From Calamus simplicifolius (lineage: Eukaryota > Streptophyta > Magnoliopsida > Arecales > Arecaceae), in assembly GCA_900491605.1 (NCBI GenBank), contig UESW01003879.1:1492872-1556871 (forward strand): DNA of 64,000 bases. Reading direction: 5' to 3'. The notes beneath the pieces were generated by a model. It did not search any database and was not told the DNA's origin. It worked only from the letters and a program-made list of their open reading frames with translations. Positions 23,101 to 38,100 of this stretch are shown one piece after another. Within the stretch, counting starts at the first letter, position 1. Each line of letters starts with the position of its first letter. The position numbers and the translations under genes are program-made.

Positions 23101-26100
23101 CTGGGATGATGATAAGATGGTGTTGTCCCAATACTTGGGATAGCAACCAGACTTGCCATCGTATTAGACATCCTGCCAGGTCCTAAAACCCTGCATGTAT
23201 GACTGCTGTCATGCTTGCAAGATGCTGAAAGAAATGTTGGTCTATGGACTCTAAGCAAAAAAAAGGAAAAAAATGTTGAGAACAGAGACATGGAGGGTTA
23301 CCAAATTCTTTGAGGAATAATAGGATATGGATCTATTTTTGCACAGTTTATTTGCTGCAGCCACGATTAGGAATCAGCCTTGTTTGTTTCGCTGTGTCCT
23401 GGAGCGTATGATTGACAATGAATCCTATCTATTTGTGAACAGACAGGATTTTTATGCTCAAGTGACCTTTGCAATTCAGGATTAGATTTTGGAACTGGGG
23501 ACAAACCAAGGACTGGATTAGTGATCTGACTATCTTCACTTCTGAACATATAGTTAGAGAAATAGAAGAACTGACAGTGGAACTTGGAGACTTGTTAGTG
23601 ACACAAAGCATGTGGGATTTATTTAGAAAATTGCTGGGCTGTTGAGACTTGCGACAGTGATTAGAAAAGCTGCTGCGCCACTGAATCAGTTTGGCGGAGA
23701 TAACCTGTTAGCAATCCAGTTTGGTCCACGAAGAAGAGCTGTTTGATTGCTGCAGTTTGGTCCTTGAGGAAGTCTATATGATTGCTGCTAATTTCTCGTG
23801 TGTTGGGCTATATTAGGCTGCTATATGGGGACCCATATGAGCATGTGTTTAGCCTCACATTAGTTGTGCATTAGGAAAACCATGGATACTTATATGGGGT
23901 GAGAAACCCAAACAAAACCTTCAAGCTTGCCTTTTTGGTCGAGGTCCTGGGACCTAGGTTGTTGCATGCAGGATCAAAGATCAACCAGCAAAAAAAAAAA
24001 AAAATGAAAAAAAAGGGGAAGAAAAATTATGGAATAGAAAGGTAACGGTCTCAGACTGGTTTGATAGGGACATGCTTCTGAGGGCTTCACACATGATTCT
24101 CCATCCCTCACACAAAAGAAAAAATGATACATTCTTTTATTGAAACTCAAAAATGCAAATCATCATAGCATAAAACCCTGATAAAGAAGCCTTAAATAAC
24201 CATGGCCATTAGTGCTCTTGTTTATGCTACAATATCATGCACTATAACCTGCCCCTATTTTTATTCCTAAGATGTCCTCTTGCCTCTGGCACCAAACTGG
24301 TTATTTAAATTCAATGGCACCAACCTGAATAAAACATGGACTAAACGGAATTAAACAGAAAATAAAATTATAGGTACCATTCAAAAGCTCATTAATCTCC
24401 AATGGTTGATGTCATTTGATGACAAAGATTTCAGTACTGATATATTTTATTTCATATGCTATGGATTGTTAAATATATAAATAGATATTCTTTTACTTAT
24501 TTCCATGGACTCTTGTAATTTACTATTGTCAAGTAATCTATATAGATAAATAAACTATAAAAAGATGAAGAAATGACACTATATGAAATGTCATCATTTA
24601 CTATACAACTTACTTTCTTTTTATGTTCTGCACTGAAAATTTGGAAAATTTGTTTATAACAGTTTTTACTTGATACAAACTAATGAAATTGATCAAATTT
24701 ATTATTGTGAACTTTTCGTACCCAGGTTTTAAATTCCGTAGGATAGGACCATCCTGAATTTTTCATCCCACTGTCCTGCTCCATTCCGATATTGGAATAG
24801 AAGGTGTCCTACGATATGCCGATTAGGATGTTGAGATGATGGTGGATAGTCCCATCTTGATATTAAAGATGACAACTTGTTGAGATGACATCCTATGAGA
24901 TGTCCTATTGGGATCTGCAATTGTGCTTGTACCATTTCAAAAACCTCAAAGCATATAGAATAGGATGCACTTATATCAATACTCTTACCATATAACTTAT
25001 AAAATTAGCATTAGGATAATAAATTATACAGAAAATATAAATAATAATTTTGGAAGCCACAATAGGCCATATAGGTGCATACCACCCATATGAATGTTTA
25101 TTGATCAATATCCTTTATTGGCGTAGTGCATGTTATGGCACGTATCATACCCAGCCTCAATTTGTAGACTATATAGCTTTGATGGTTGATATTTCAAACT
25201 AAGTTTCACCTTACTGAGAATCGGTACCATTTTAGTATCATACCAACAGTATACTTGTCACTCCATACCGAACTAATGAAGTACTGATTAGGTGAACAGA
25301 AAGTTTTCAACTCGTAAACCACCTCATACCTAGTCAAACCAGACGGTTCAACATGGTACAAGGCAGTTTAGTATAGTATGAGGTTAGTACAGGATGATTC
25401 TGGGCTATATAGGATAGTATTGGCCTTGTATCATTTGAAATGGTAAACCGTACTGGTTTCATATTGGTATGATTTAGTATGTTCCATACCAAACGGTTCA
25501 GTATAGTTCAGCATACCTAGTTTCAAACCTTGTAGATTAACTAGTGGAGACACTTTAACGTGTTGCGGTGGCAGGTCCAATGATACCATTACTAATTAAA
25601 TTAGCTAAATTTAGGATTGGATGAGTGATGTGCATGTTGCCACAAACCAAAGAAGAAAATCTAGCAGAATCCTGAATGAGTAGAAAAATAGTATGATTCT
25701 TGTGGAATAGCCCATTAAATTTGTGGTTACTTCCTTTTCTTTTTTTTGGGCCATCATCATATGCTGTAGAATAAAATAAGACAGTGCAATGGTTACTTTA
25801 AAGCTAGATAATATATGAAAATATCTGAAAAGTATGAGAACATGGACATGAGCAGGAAGGGAAAAAAGCCAAAGGTATATGTGAGGTAAGTATCCTTGCT
25901 CAGAAATGTGTGATAAAGAGCCATTAACAATCTTTGTAACTTGAACATAATGTCGGAAGATGAGCAAAACATGTGCATCAAGGGTTACTGCAATGAACTT
26001 GAGATCTGACCATGACCAGATATATCTTAAGGGGTATATATGATGTTAAGTTATTGATATTGAAGCAAAATGCATTCAATTGGATATGGAGTGGCAGCAT

Positions 26101-29100
26101 CTCTTAGGCAGGTGTCCTGGCAATCAACTTTGTGATGCTAAAGCTAAAAACATTGGAAGAGATAGTCAGAGAATGAGCCGATAAATTGAATAAAGTTTTG
26201 ACCCCTTTAGTATTGCTTCTTCAATGCTTGAGACAATAGAACATGGAATCAAATGGTCATGATAAAATAATTCCTGTAATCTGAGTTGTTGACTTTGGTT
26301 TATCTTCCATCTCCAGTGATCTTTGTATGCAGTTATTTAAAATATAATTTACTTGATGAATGGGTATTGGATGAGGTTTCTGTCATTTATACACTCAATT
26401 AAGGCAATTTATTTGAAAAGCCATTTAAGTCGAGCAACTAGTAGTTTTCTAATTGAAAAGTTTGGTTTATTAAACTTTGACTATCATAAGCAAGTATGAA
26501 AGTGAGCATTCCTATCATACCTTTAATTATGCATAATTTGTATCATGCCAACTGGCTATCTATAAGATATGAGGATGTAATCTTTTATACAATTCGTGCT
26601 AGCTTGTATTTCTGTATCAAGATGATGCATTTTATGACAAGCTTTTATGTAGTGGTAATAAATCTATGTACATTTGGAAAACTAAACGACAACCTTTGGA
26701 TTGGGTATGCTAACAGCAAAATATCATTATTTTACTTTGGACCAATGGCTCAAAATTAAAATAATCCATCCAATAGAAGTTTCTTGTGTGAGCAGTTTAT
26801 GGGGTTCCCACAAGTACACCTTAGCGGTAAGTGTACAACAACTATATTGTGTTATACTGAGTAACAATTTTGTATATCTCCTATAACTGTTTTTGACCTC
26901 TTTTATATAGTTTGTGTCTAAACATATCTCCCTAATATTGGTTCTAGGATGGATTGCTTGAAGCTATGAAATGCACATGCTTTATATTAGTTAAAATAGA
27001 TATGTAGGATAGTTGTCCATGGTAATGATAGAGGTAGAGGTAGACCTAAACTAATATGGACAAAAATAATTAAGAGAGATATAGCTATTTGTAATTTGAG
27101 TGTCGACTTAGTCCTAAATAGAGCAGAGTAGAGGAAGCAGATTCATGTAGCCAACCCCATATAGTTGGGAAAAGGCTTAGATGAGTTGAGTTGAGATACC
27201 TAGGATAGTTCATATTAATAGATTCATGCGGATAAATTTAAATTATAACTGTTACAACTTACCACATTTCTCTGCATTAATTAAAGCCTATTATATTCAA
27301 TCTATCTTCTTAAGAAAATTAATTTAGTGCATTTTAGCATACTAACTTAGTCTGTCTTTTTGGAGTATGCTAAGTATTGATTGGATTTAGGACAATATGT
27401 ATATTGTGCCAGTTCATGATCACCACAGTCATGATGCAAATAACTTCAACCTGGACAATTCTGGATTTGGTTTCATCCTCTCTTATGAGCTCAGGCAATA
27501 AATTTTGTTGCCTGCTTGTTATGATTCCTGGATGGAATAAAAGCAATTGCAGTTTATTGCTACCTTATCATGATTTTTTTTGTCTGATATATCCTCAATA
27601 ATCTTGATGTACTATGCGAATTATATGCCTCATTAATCTTGATATAGTTTTTAAATCAGTAAATTTGAAAGCACATTGAATTTTAATTAGAATGGTCTTT
27701 CTGAAACAGTTTATACCATGATTGTAACAAGTGTGCCATTAACAAAGCTTGAACTAATTTATAAGACAGTAAAACTTTACTGTGTGATGATGTTGAGCTC
27801 ATATTTCCCTTTTTAATCTATTATCTGATGCAACCATAATGGAATGACTTCAGACAGCCTTCTAACAGAATATGTTTTCACTCATTATCTATGAAATATT
27901 GGTTTAACTGAGCTGTTTTGGGGTTCTTTTCCACAGGATCACTTGGTCTGCATTCACAAGGTAGCAACCAAGGGCAATCATTGGCTATACCTCATGTTAA
28001 TCAGTCTCTAGTGCAGCCTCCACTCTTACCCGAGAATCATCAACACAGAACCACATCAGCCACTCTGCAATTATCTAATAGTCTTGCTCATGGGATGTCA
28101 TCTGTTTCTGGATTCAGCCAGTCCACTGTGGCTAATGCTGTCGAGACCTCTCATTTGCAGAACATGTCTATTGCATCACAGAACTCTGGTAATAGTTCTG
28201 CAGGGCAAGGTGTAACACCAAATATGTATGCAAGTGGACAAAGGCAGGTGCCGGGTAGGCAACAAAAGCAGATGCTCACTTCCCAACAACATCAACAGAG
28301 ATCACAGAACCCACTTATTTACCAGTGTCAGCTCCAGCAGCAACTACTGAAACATAATGTTTCTCATCCTTCACTGTTGCAATTACAGATTCAGCAGCAG
28401 CAGCAGCAACAGACTTTGTTGCATCCCAACCAACTGCAATCTTCCCAACAACCTTTATTGCAAACAGCATCCAGTCTTCAGTCAGGCCAGTCCATGGTCC
28501 AGCAGACTCAGCCTACAATTACACAGTCAGCTTCACAACAAAACCCTGCTGTACCATCTTCACCTCAGCAACATCCACAATTAGTTGCAAGACAGCAGCA
28601 GGCACAACCTATCATACACCAACACTCATCTTCACTTCAGCAGGAGTCTGCTTCTGTTCCTCAACAATCTATCTTGCTGTCCTCACAGAGGCTAATGGGT
28701 CAGCAATCCAGTGTTTCAGATGGGCAGCATTCTCAGCTACTTGGACAAAAAAATAGTGCCTTGGACATCCAGCAGCAGCAAAGGCTACCAGGCCAGCAGA
28801 ATAATTTAATAAGCATGCAGCAATCACAAATGTCAAGTCAACAGACTATATCTTTACATCAGCAGCAGCAATTAGGATCGCAAAGTAACATTTCAGGAGT
28901 GAGGCCACAACTGCAACCACAGCAACAGCAGCAGCTGATATTTGAATCCCATTCTAGTGCCTCAAACATGCAGAAACATCAAAGCGCAGTGGCTTCTTTG
29001 CGACAAAAAATGGCTTTAACACAGCAATCACAAGGTTGGCTGCTCCAAAACCAGTTGTCTCAGCAGAAACTGATTTCTCAGGTTCAGTCTCAGCCTCCAC

Positions 29101-32100
29101 AATTGCAGCAACAGTTGACTATGCATCAGCAGCTAAATTCATTGCAACAAGAGATGCAGCAAAGACCTCAAACTTCAGGTGTACTGCCTCAGCCTCAAAA
29201 TATGATTGAAGAGCAGAGATCATACATTCAGTCACAAGGAGGGCTTCCAGAGGCAACATCTGGTGGTAAGTGGGAGAGTAAATAGTTTTGTTTAAATGTT
29301 GTCCTAGATGCTCTTTATGTTTTTGCAAACCTTCCACAGTTTATTCTGCTTTCTACTCTTTATCCATCCTTTTATAGATATTGTTCATTTCTTGTGAATC
29401 ATAGTAACTCTTGATTTCTCATGTGAAATGTCTTCTAGAATATACCAGTACTTCATGCAATCATGCTGTTTTCCCCATTTCTCGATTCACTGCATAAGTT
29501 TGTGATGAGATTCAAAATTTTTGAAACAGGATGTGATGTATTATCATGTCAATTGCTTATTACATATTTGCTCTATGCACAAGTTTTGTTTTACTATTAC
29601 AGCTTTATAATTTCGATACATTATTTCTTCTTTTCCATGGTAGGAATTATATATTTATTTGATGCCTTGACCTATTTGAATGCATTTCTTGTACCATTGT
29701 ACCTACTTTGGATGCTTACATATGTGAGCTTACATGTTTGAAAATTATCCCCCCTCTCCCCTCTCCCTCCTCCCCCCCCCCCCCCCCCCCCCCGGGCTCT
29801 TTCCAATCACCAGTAAGTTAAAAAATACAATTTATTGTAATTAAGCATTTCTCTTGTTTAAACTCTAAGATTCCATTTGGTTGGCACTCCATTCCCATGG
29901 AAAAGTGTCCCACAACCACTCAATAAAAAAAATCTATTTATTTGACTCCTCCCCCACCCCCCAAAAAAAAGGATTAAGAAGTTCAGTGCGGGTCAATGGG
30001 AATGTGAATTCCAAGGGAAAGATGATTACTGTATCGGTACAAAAATCATAATTTGATCATAGATATGAGAAATGGAGTTTCCTACGGCCCAATAATTCAA
30101 CCAAGGTGTTTTTCTTTTGCTACCCTCTGTGAAAGATTCTCTCTTGTCATCACTTCGTCTATCTTAACTCCAACTGTCGCTCCCCATCCCCTTCCAACTC
30201 AGCCTTGAGGTGCTTCTTTTTGTTCAACTACAAATTTGACCACTTCTTTGCAACTGATCCACTTCTTCGATGGTCCCAGCATCCCATCCAACATCAGACC
30301 TGGGTCTTGAGCTGGTCTTTGCGTGTTAGTAAATGTAGCCTACCCATCTCAGTATTAGTTGATTCAGTGTGTGTAATCTTCCTACTTTGGACCATATTAG
30401 TTTAAAGTTTGACAATGGACAGCAATTGTTTCTATCATGCAATATAAATTACATTTGAATGTAAACATAGCCTACCCATCTCAATTTTAGGTTCCTGTAG
30501 AATTGAGAAGTAGTATTTTGTGAAGCCTTCAATGATTACCTTGACAAAATAAGATTGTATCAGCCTAGAACGATAAAGATAGGTCAACCAAGCCTCTATT
30601 GTAGTCAACTTATCTTAATGGAAACCTTTTAGCTTAAGACCGGTCGACTAAGCTTGAGAGCGGTTGATCAATGCTATATAAGGTTTCCGACAATGTAAAG
30701 ATAGGTTGATCAGTCCTTTGCTGTGGTAGACCTATCTTTATAGAAACATTTTCCCTAAGTTTGGGTGATGTAATCTCAAGTGCGGTTAAATCACTATGAA
30801 TTGTACCCTTTACCAACCCAAACAGCCAAACTAGCTCGATATTGCTTTGGTTCAGTTTGATGCATCCTGAACTAGGTGGTTCAATATGTCTTTCATTTGG
30901 TAGTTCGGGTCGGTAAGGCCTTGTATTTTTATGGATATCCAAGGTATGTTAGACTATACTATATCACTCGGTACGGAGCATATTGAATCGTACTAGCATG
31001 GAATCTGTACGGTTCACCATTTCAAAATGGTGCAGGACCTATACCACCTTTGTACCATGCCAAACCATCCTGGATTGAGCCAAACAGCCAAACCATCCTG
31101 CAGTGAGCCAAACAGCCAGATTCGGCTTAGTATAAGGTGGTTCATGGGTTGGGGCCTCCTGGCTCGTTTGACCAGTACATTGTCGGTTGGATAGTTTTAC
31201 AAGTCCTTAAGTTTGTTCCCATTTATTTGCTGAAGGTTATTCTCAATTATCATTCTGGGTGCACTTGATGTCCAATGTCCTCAACTGTTCTAGATAGGAT
31301 ATTATCATATGGGAGGAATATCCACAAGTCTAATGACTTAGGAGAACCCCACTATCTCTCTTTTCTCAAGTCTGATCTTTTGTTTTTCTAAACTCATGTT
31401 GTTAGTCCTGATAACAAATATGAGCCACCTACTTCAAATGCTTCTGGTTCTATTGCTTCTTCTAATAAGTCTTATCTGCTTAGAATCTTCTTTCCCTTTG
31501 CAGCAAAAACTTTTCTGAAATATGAATACGGAATGAAAACATGTGATTTATCTTTGGTTGTGCGGAGTTGAAACAATTGCATGAGTGGAATCAGAGGTAA
31601 AAGCGAGGAAGCACCTCTTTATAAAATTCTTTGGTAGCAAATGACATCTAGGTCATGCTTTAGATTTTGATCATGATTTTTCATTAATATTGAACATTGA
31701 TAATTTCTTATTGATTGTTTAATGTTCATCATAAGAATGAGGCTTTAGGGAAAGTGTGAAGAATGCACAAGGAGTAGCTCCATCTCTTCATGCAGGCATC
31801 AGGAGGGGTGAGGAAGGAGGGATCTAGGGTGCCATTGCACCCTTTACAATGTGGATTTTAATTCGATAATTAATATATGATGCTTTGCCTCCTATCCTTT
31901 AAAATTTTCTTGTTAATCAAATCTAGCCAAGGTTTTTGGATAAGATTGCCTACTTAGAATCGTGGGATCATTTTTGTCATTCTACAAAGGATGTAAGGTG
32001 GATTTTTTATAATGAGAAGCAAGAACTTTATTAATTCAATCATCATCATCCAATCCCTTGTGGTTGATTATGATCAACTAAATTTATTGTCATACTAGCT

Positions 32101-35100
32101 TAACCTCGATCATGCATCCCCCTTTTCAATACCCATTGAATTATAGATCTTTCTAGAATTGTGAAAGAATGGAGAAGCAATGGAGGGAGAGGAAGGAGAT
32201 GGATGATAGGGGGAAATAAAGGAAGAGAAGAATAAAAGTGGAATGTCGGTTGTCTTCTTAATAGCTTAGGTGCATATGGACTTATCTTTATTTTCTTTAA
32301 TTTACAAAGTTTTAATCTTTATTTTTCTAAGAATACTTGTAACAACTGAAAACAAAGATACACAATTGTTTCCTTTGAAGACCTCTAAGACTAGTAGGGA
32401 AATGGTAAGACAAGATCTTCAGATGGCCCATAGTCCATACTGAATATATTTATTGAATGCCTATAATTGCTGGATACAGCTATTATGACATTTGATGAGT
32501 ACTTATGTATTCTATTTTGTAAAATTGAGAAAAGGGCTCCATATGTTTATGGTTAGACCTGTGATACTTCTTCAATACCACAAGGGGTGATAAGTAGTTT
32601 TTCCCCCTCCTTTTGTTGGATGTTGATGTTTCAATAATGGATGGGCATTTTAGATTCCCTTGTTGTTATTGTTGTGTGGAGAATTTATTTTGGTCTATGA
32701 AATTCAATAATGACTGAATGATGGAGTTTATGGATGTTGATCTTATTCTACATAGTATAAGTTATTTTTATGATAACCCTTTTTAATCTGAGTTCTTCTG
32801 TTTATATATATGTAGATAACCATTTTATTTAGTTAGCTTAGCTTTCGTATTTTATTTATTTTTTAGATTGCCTCATTAGTTTGTACATAATGTGCCATAT
32901 CATATATGTATCCATGCTGTAAAGCTTGGGAGATTTTTTACAGTTGGAATCTCATCAAAACTATAATAATAATTTTTTTATCTGATGTGCTATTCATACT
33001 GACTCTTGAAAATTTGCATCTTTTCTCAATTCATGATCTTTTATGATTAACATGGTTTTGTTGTTGCCCCCTTCAATAAAATATTGGTTCTACCACTGCC
33101 ATAGCCTTGGAGAAGACCTAGGATCAGATGTCTCTCATAGAAATTTTGGTATAGTGCCAGATTTAAGGTAGATTTGTTCTTATTAAACATTGTATTTGAC
33201 CACGTGCAGTTCAAGGTTTTTTAAGACCATTTATAGATTCTTATTGATTACTGGCTGGTTTGATAGGAGTGCATTGAGATTTGTCATTGTTTGTATCTGT
33301 GCCAAGGAAAAATAAGCAAAATTTGTGAAAAAAACCTTCAAACTCGTGCCTATTAGTGTCAAGTGATACAAGGTTTGTTAGAAGCTGGTTGAGAGCAGTT
33401 TAAAGTGGTTTAGGTCCATTTGTCTTGGCATCAGTCCTAAGGGGACCCGAGGTATTGAATTCTTGTTATGGTACAGGCCACTACAGGGTGTAACCCAGTA
33501 TCTTAGTCCTCAGTACGTATCAATCACATAATACTCTTAGAATATATTTATGTGTGCCCATGAGCAATGCTGGTGGTAGATCATTCACCTACATAGAAGT
33601 TTGTGTATGGCATCTAGACCTGAAGCTTTTGCAATGACATTGATGCACAATTTCTTTCAAACACCAAATTATTACTATCCTTTTTAATACTTATGAACCC
33701 TCAGAAATTTCTTTAATGGGCATCCTAATTTAAAATTTCTTTAGTTTAGGATTTTTTTTAAAAATAGTAAGGTTGTGATAGAATGAGTTTTCAACTTCAT
33801 GCTAAATTCTCTTATCTTATGGTATGCCAGAATTTACATCTGCCAGTCAATAAAGTAGAAGGCTTATTCAGAGAATTGTTTAATCCTACAAGCTGTATAG
33901 ATTAGGATTCATTCTACTTATTGAATCATATAATTTTCCATGTGCATCATCACACAATGATATTTTGGATGTCTTTACAATGTATCGGTTCATATATGTT
34001 TCTTTATTGTTTAACTAAGTTGAATTATGTGATTTAAATGTTGATAGCACTCTTGTTATATAACTTCTTTATATGCCTATATCTTAATAGCCTTTGGTTT
34101 TCCTCCAAAATGGATCCTACTTGCCGAATGCTTATTTCTTACAGATAAATGTTTTTCTTTTTTTAAAAAAAAAATTAACAGCATCAGTGGATTCCACAAC
34201 ACAAATAGGAAATGCAGGTGTAGTTGATTGGCAAGAGGAAATCCATCAAGAGGTGACTTATCACAACTTTCTCTTCGTGTAATTCTTTTATTCATTATAT
34301 GTTAAGCATGGTGTATCGTATCAGTGCCCACCTTGTATTAGGTGTATCGTACCATATCGGTATCCAACTATCATTCAGAACAGGGTATGTACCAATTCTT
34401 GGTGGGCTGAACTAAGCTACGTACTAGGCCTATTGGCACTATATCAGTGTGGTATTGGAATGGGGGTAGGGTTTGGTACCAACATGGCCAAACTTAACTG
34501 TACAAATTTTCTTTTTTCTTAGGAGATAACTTCCATTCTGATGCATTTGATAGAGTTGATGGCCTTATCACAATTGTTTAAAATTTCAATCACCAAGTAT
34601 CCCTTTGCATGTCCTTGCCAAGTTGAAGAAACCTTGTTCTTTCATTTTTTGTATTGGTTATTTGCTTTCTAGTGTCTCACAAAGCAATTAGCTTGTTCTA
34701 TGGCCACTTACAACGGATGGAGCTTTTGGTATGCCAGTCATTAATGATCACTTTATATGAAAGAACTATGAGTTCACATGTTAATAAAATTGAAGTATTT
34801 ATTTATTTATTTAATGGTGCTTACTAATAACTTTGTCCTCATTCTTGCTACATAAGCTAAATATTTAGTAAATTTTACCAATCCACAATTCTATCTTCCA
34901 TCATGTTACACTTTCACGCTGTTCATGTATCATTGCGGTCAAGATGTTCTATATTCCTTGTATGCACTCATGGTTCGTTCACTGAACCAGATGACAGCCC
35001 TAAGTCAATACAGTTTAATACAGTTTGATACAAGACCGATATGGTATAATACAATTGAAAGTTGAAACCTTGCTTCTATCCCAATTCTCTTTTGGCTTTG

Positions 35101-38100
35101 CATTATCTTACATGTACATATGTAAATGGTTTAAACTTTATGGTGCCTGGTCTCAGTGTTGGCATTGTTTAGGAACCAGGTTGGTGTGATATTGTTGCAG
35201 AAGCTTATTGGCACATGGTCTTGTTTTGGTGTCCTGATACTGCACTAAGATACCATAATTGTGCTATTCTGCTCTTTCCCACTCCCTCTCTATATTCCTG
35301 TTCAAAACTTACGACAACCAACAAACAACAAACAAACAAAAAAGAAGCATTGCTGTGTTTTGACTTGGTACTGACTGATACCAGGCAGTCTGGGCATGTA
35401 CCCGTCTGCATGACTGGCCCCAAGTGGTATCTACCAGGTTTCACCTGGTTGATATTATACTGGGATATTGGAGCTGTCCTAGGAGCTGAATCCTCACTAG
35501 TTCAACATAACGTGCTTGTTATGGACCGGTACAGACAAGCTCTTAAAATCCTGGTTTGATTGACTATGTCTGCTTCCTGTAAACTGGCCATTGCAACTAG
35601 TTTCCTCGTATTTTATCTTCTATTCCTTCCCTTGTAAGTTTTGTATTGAGTTTTCTTCCTGACTCTGTCCATTTTTGGTGGATCAGTGTTCAATTTAGCA
35701 TTTATATCTTTTCCACACATTTAACAAACTTGGTCAAACATAGCTGATCATCTGTTTTTTATGTCTAATTCACTTCTAATAAAAAATTGATTTCTCAAGA
35801 CAACTCGAACTGTACATATAGATATCTCTGCCTACTCTAATTTGATAGAGGTATTGATTTACTTCCCTAATGCATAAATAAACATTGCAGTCTATCTATC
35901 CATAGCTTTCTTAAGTTCTGGATATTCTCTCAATGTCAAGTACATTCTTGTGGCAAAACTGAATTTCATATTCTTTTTCTATAAATCCTTTTTCTTCATT
36001 TAATATTAACCATATTCCTGTGTCATCAATTAGTAGAGAATATCCATAATTTGACTTATGCCTGTTCTTGTTAATTTTTTTAATGACCAAAAGCAAATGC
36101 ATAATTTTTGGAGCTGACTTCTAGTCAATACTAGCCAAGAATTAAATATCAATTATTGTGCATCTGCTGGCATGTTATGCACATCAGCCTCTATCATGCC
36201 AACACTTGGCATGGAAAATTGCACTTTTTTTTCAATAGACCAATTTTCCTTGCTCTATACTTGTGAAGATATATGTTGTGAACAAATAAACATATTTTTT
36301 GGCTAATCTACAAAAACATGGAATTATCAGTCATTTCTAGTCAGGTATTTTTTATTGCAATTTAACATGTGCAGTTTAGAACCTCAAGTCATAGAAATAA
36401 CATTATGTATTATGTTTAACATGCACACATAGTCATCTTTATTTTTCATGAATAATATAAGTTTTAAATACTACAAAGAGAGAGCTTCCAAGGGTGGACA
36501 ACTTTCGGCTTTTATGACTAATAGTCTCAAACCAATCCATAGATTGAAGTCCTTGTTGATATTATACCACTCTTTATTGTATGTACCAAGGTTTGTCATA
36601 CCGACCAATATGGCACTGAATTTTAATTCAATATGAACCGAACTGGTCCAAACCAATTTGTACCATCCGGTATTGTGTTGTTGCTAGAAAAAAAAGTCTA
36701 GCATCCTATCTTGGTATGAGGTATGTACCGTACTGAGCTAAACCATACTGAATTAGTAATATACCAGTTGGGCCTTGCTACCAACTTTGTAGACCTTGGT
36801 ATGTACCATATCAACAAGTTGGGGTTATATAACATTATGCCAACAAATATTAATGTGTATTGTTAGGATATGCACTAACATATGCCAATAAATAAAAGTA
36901 CAAGTTGATGCATGCTTTGCCTCGTGATCAAATTTTGATATATCGAGTAGTTTAGCATGCACCTCCTTTATGAAGTTCTTTCCACTGAAACCCACTTGAA
37001 CCATCCCTGTAATGTTTAAAGTGAGGGTGGACGGAGTGGTTTGAGGTTGAATTAAGGTTGGTTCACCCAAATGGGCCTCAAACCACTCTTATGAAGAGCG
37101 ACATGCCTAGGAATTGCTCGACAAGTGGTTTAAAAGGTGTCCTCTCTTGTTTTCCATTATTTGAAGGTGGAAATAAGGAAAAAAGCTGACAAGTTACTTT
37201 AGGGATTTTCACATTCGATCAACCATTTGAAAGTTTTTTGAGCTAGAAATTTGTGCTAGCTAGGTAACATCCTTCCATATACATTTTTTAAACTTCATTA
37301 ATAATTTGAAGATCAATTTGTCACTAATCAAACAAAGATTAAATATCATTTAATTATCAGATGCATGTTCTAGAGCATGAATGCAAATCAAGTTTAACAA
37401 ATGTTGGGGGTTTTCAGTTTGTCTCCAAAACCCATACCTAGATTCATGTAAATTCGAAAACAACCCTTGTAAGTTGTGTTTATTTAGGATGATTTTAGAA
37501 TATATTGTTGGGTAGTCTTTTCTAGAAGTTACTATGTTTGTATTAATGATGCATACTTGCTACCAAAATTTAATTCACGTTTAATACAATTCAGGCTTGC
37601 TCAAGTTCCAACCAAGCCAAGGCCTCTAATGCTATCATAAATTTCAAATCAATCTAGTTGAAGTACCTACCCCAGGTTTTTTTTTTTTGGTGTTATGCAC
37701 ATGGGACCAAACTATGTAGTTGCTCTGAATTTTTAAAATTTTTATATAGATTAATTGCTGATAAAAATGTTCAAAATTTTAATATGCCAAAAAATAGGTG
37801 TTGTATTTAGATACTTACATATACCATGTTGATAAAGGTAGTTCAGTTTTCATAACTTTTTCTGTATGTTATCTATTTTTGTTAATTAAAAATATATTTA
37901 TGCTTTAAAATGTTGTTAAATACAAGAAAAGGAGAAGATAAATTGATGCCCAAAAAACTAGTGGGGCACTCTAAGAAAGTGTATGCAATGAGCTTGCACT
38001 TTAAGCCTTGTTAAAAATTTTGAAAATTAAACAAAATGATAAAAATATGTATAAATAAATTAGTGCTCAGTATATGAGCATTGATGATTGTATTGATCAT

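Larger units (their letters stand above)
21967..27936 (+). other. Remainder of the 26 kb MED15 intron
   Basis: No exon seen. It contains GGTA/TACC-type degenerate repeats (about 22140-22860 and 25060-25530), two small elements with GTTTTAAA-type inverted ends (22978-23195 and 24722-24949), an A-rich run at 23990-24013 and a LINE 3'-end remnant (27009-27199). Open frames such as 22463-22753 and 26496-26759 have no motif. The part 21967-24572 is repeated at the window end. Confidence 0.7.

Noticed and set aside
35215..35559. 114-codon frame in a MED15 intron
   Set aside because: Overlaps degenerate repeats and an ACAA-rich low-complexity run; an opposite-strand frame exists too; no motif.
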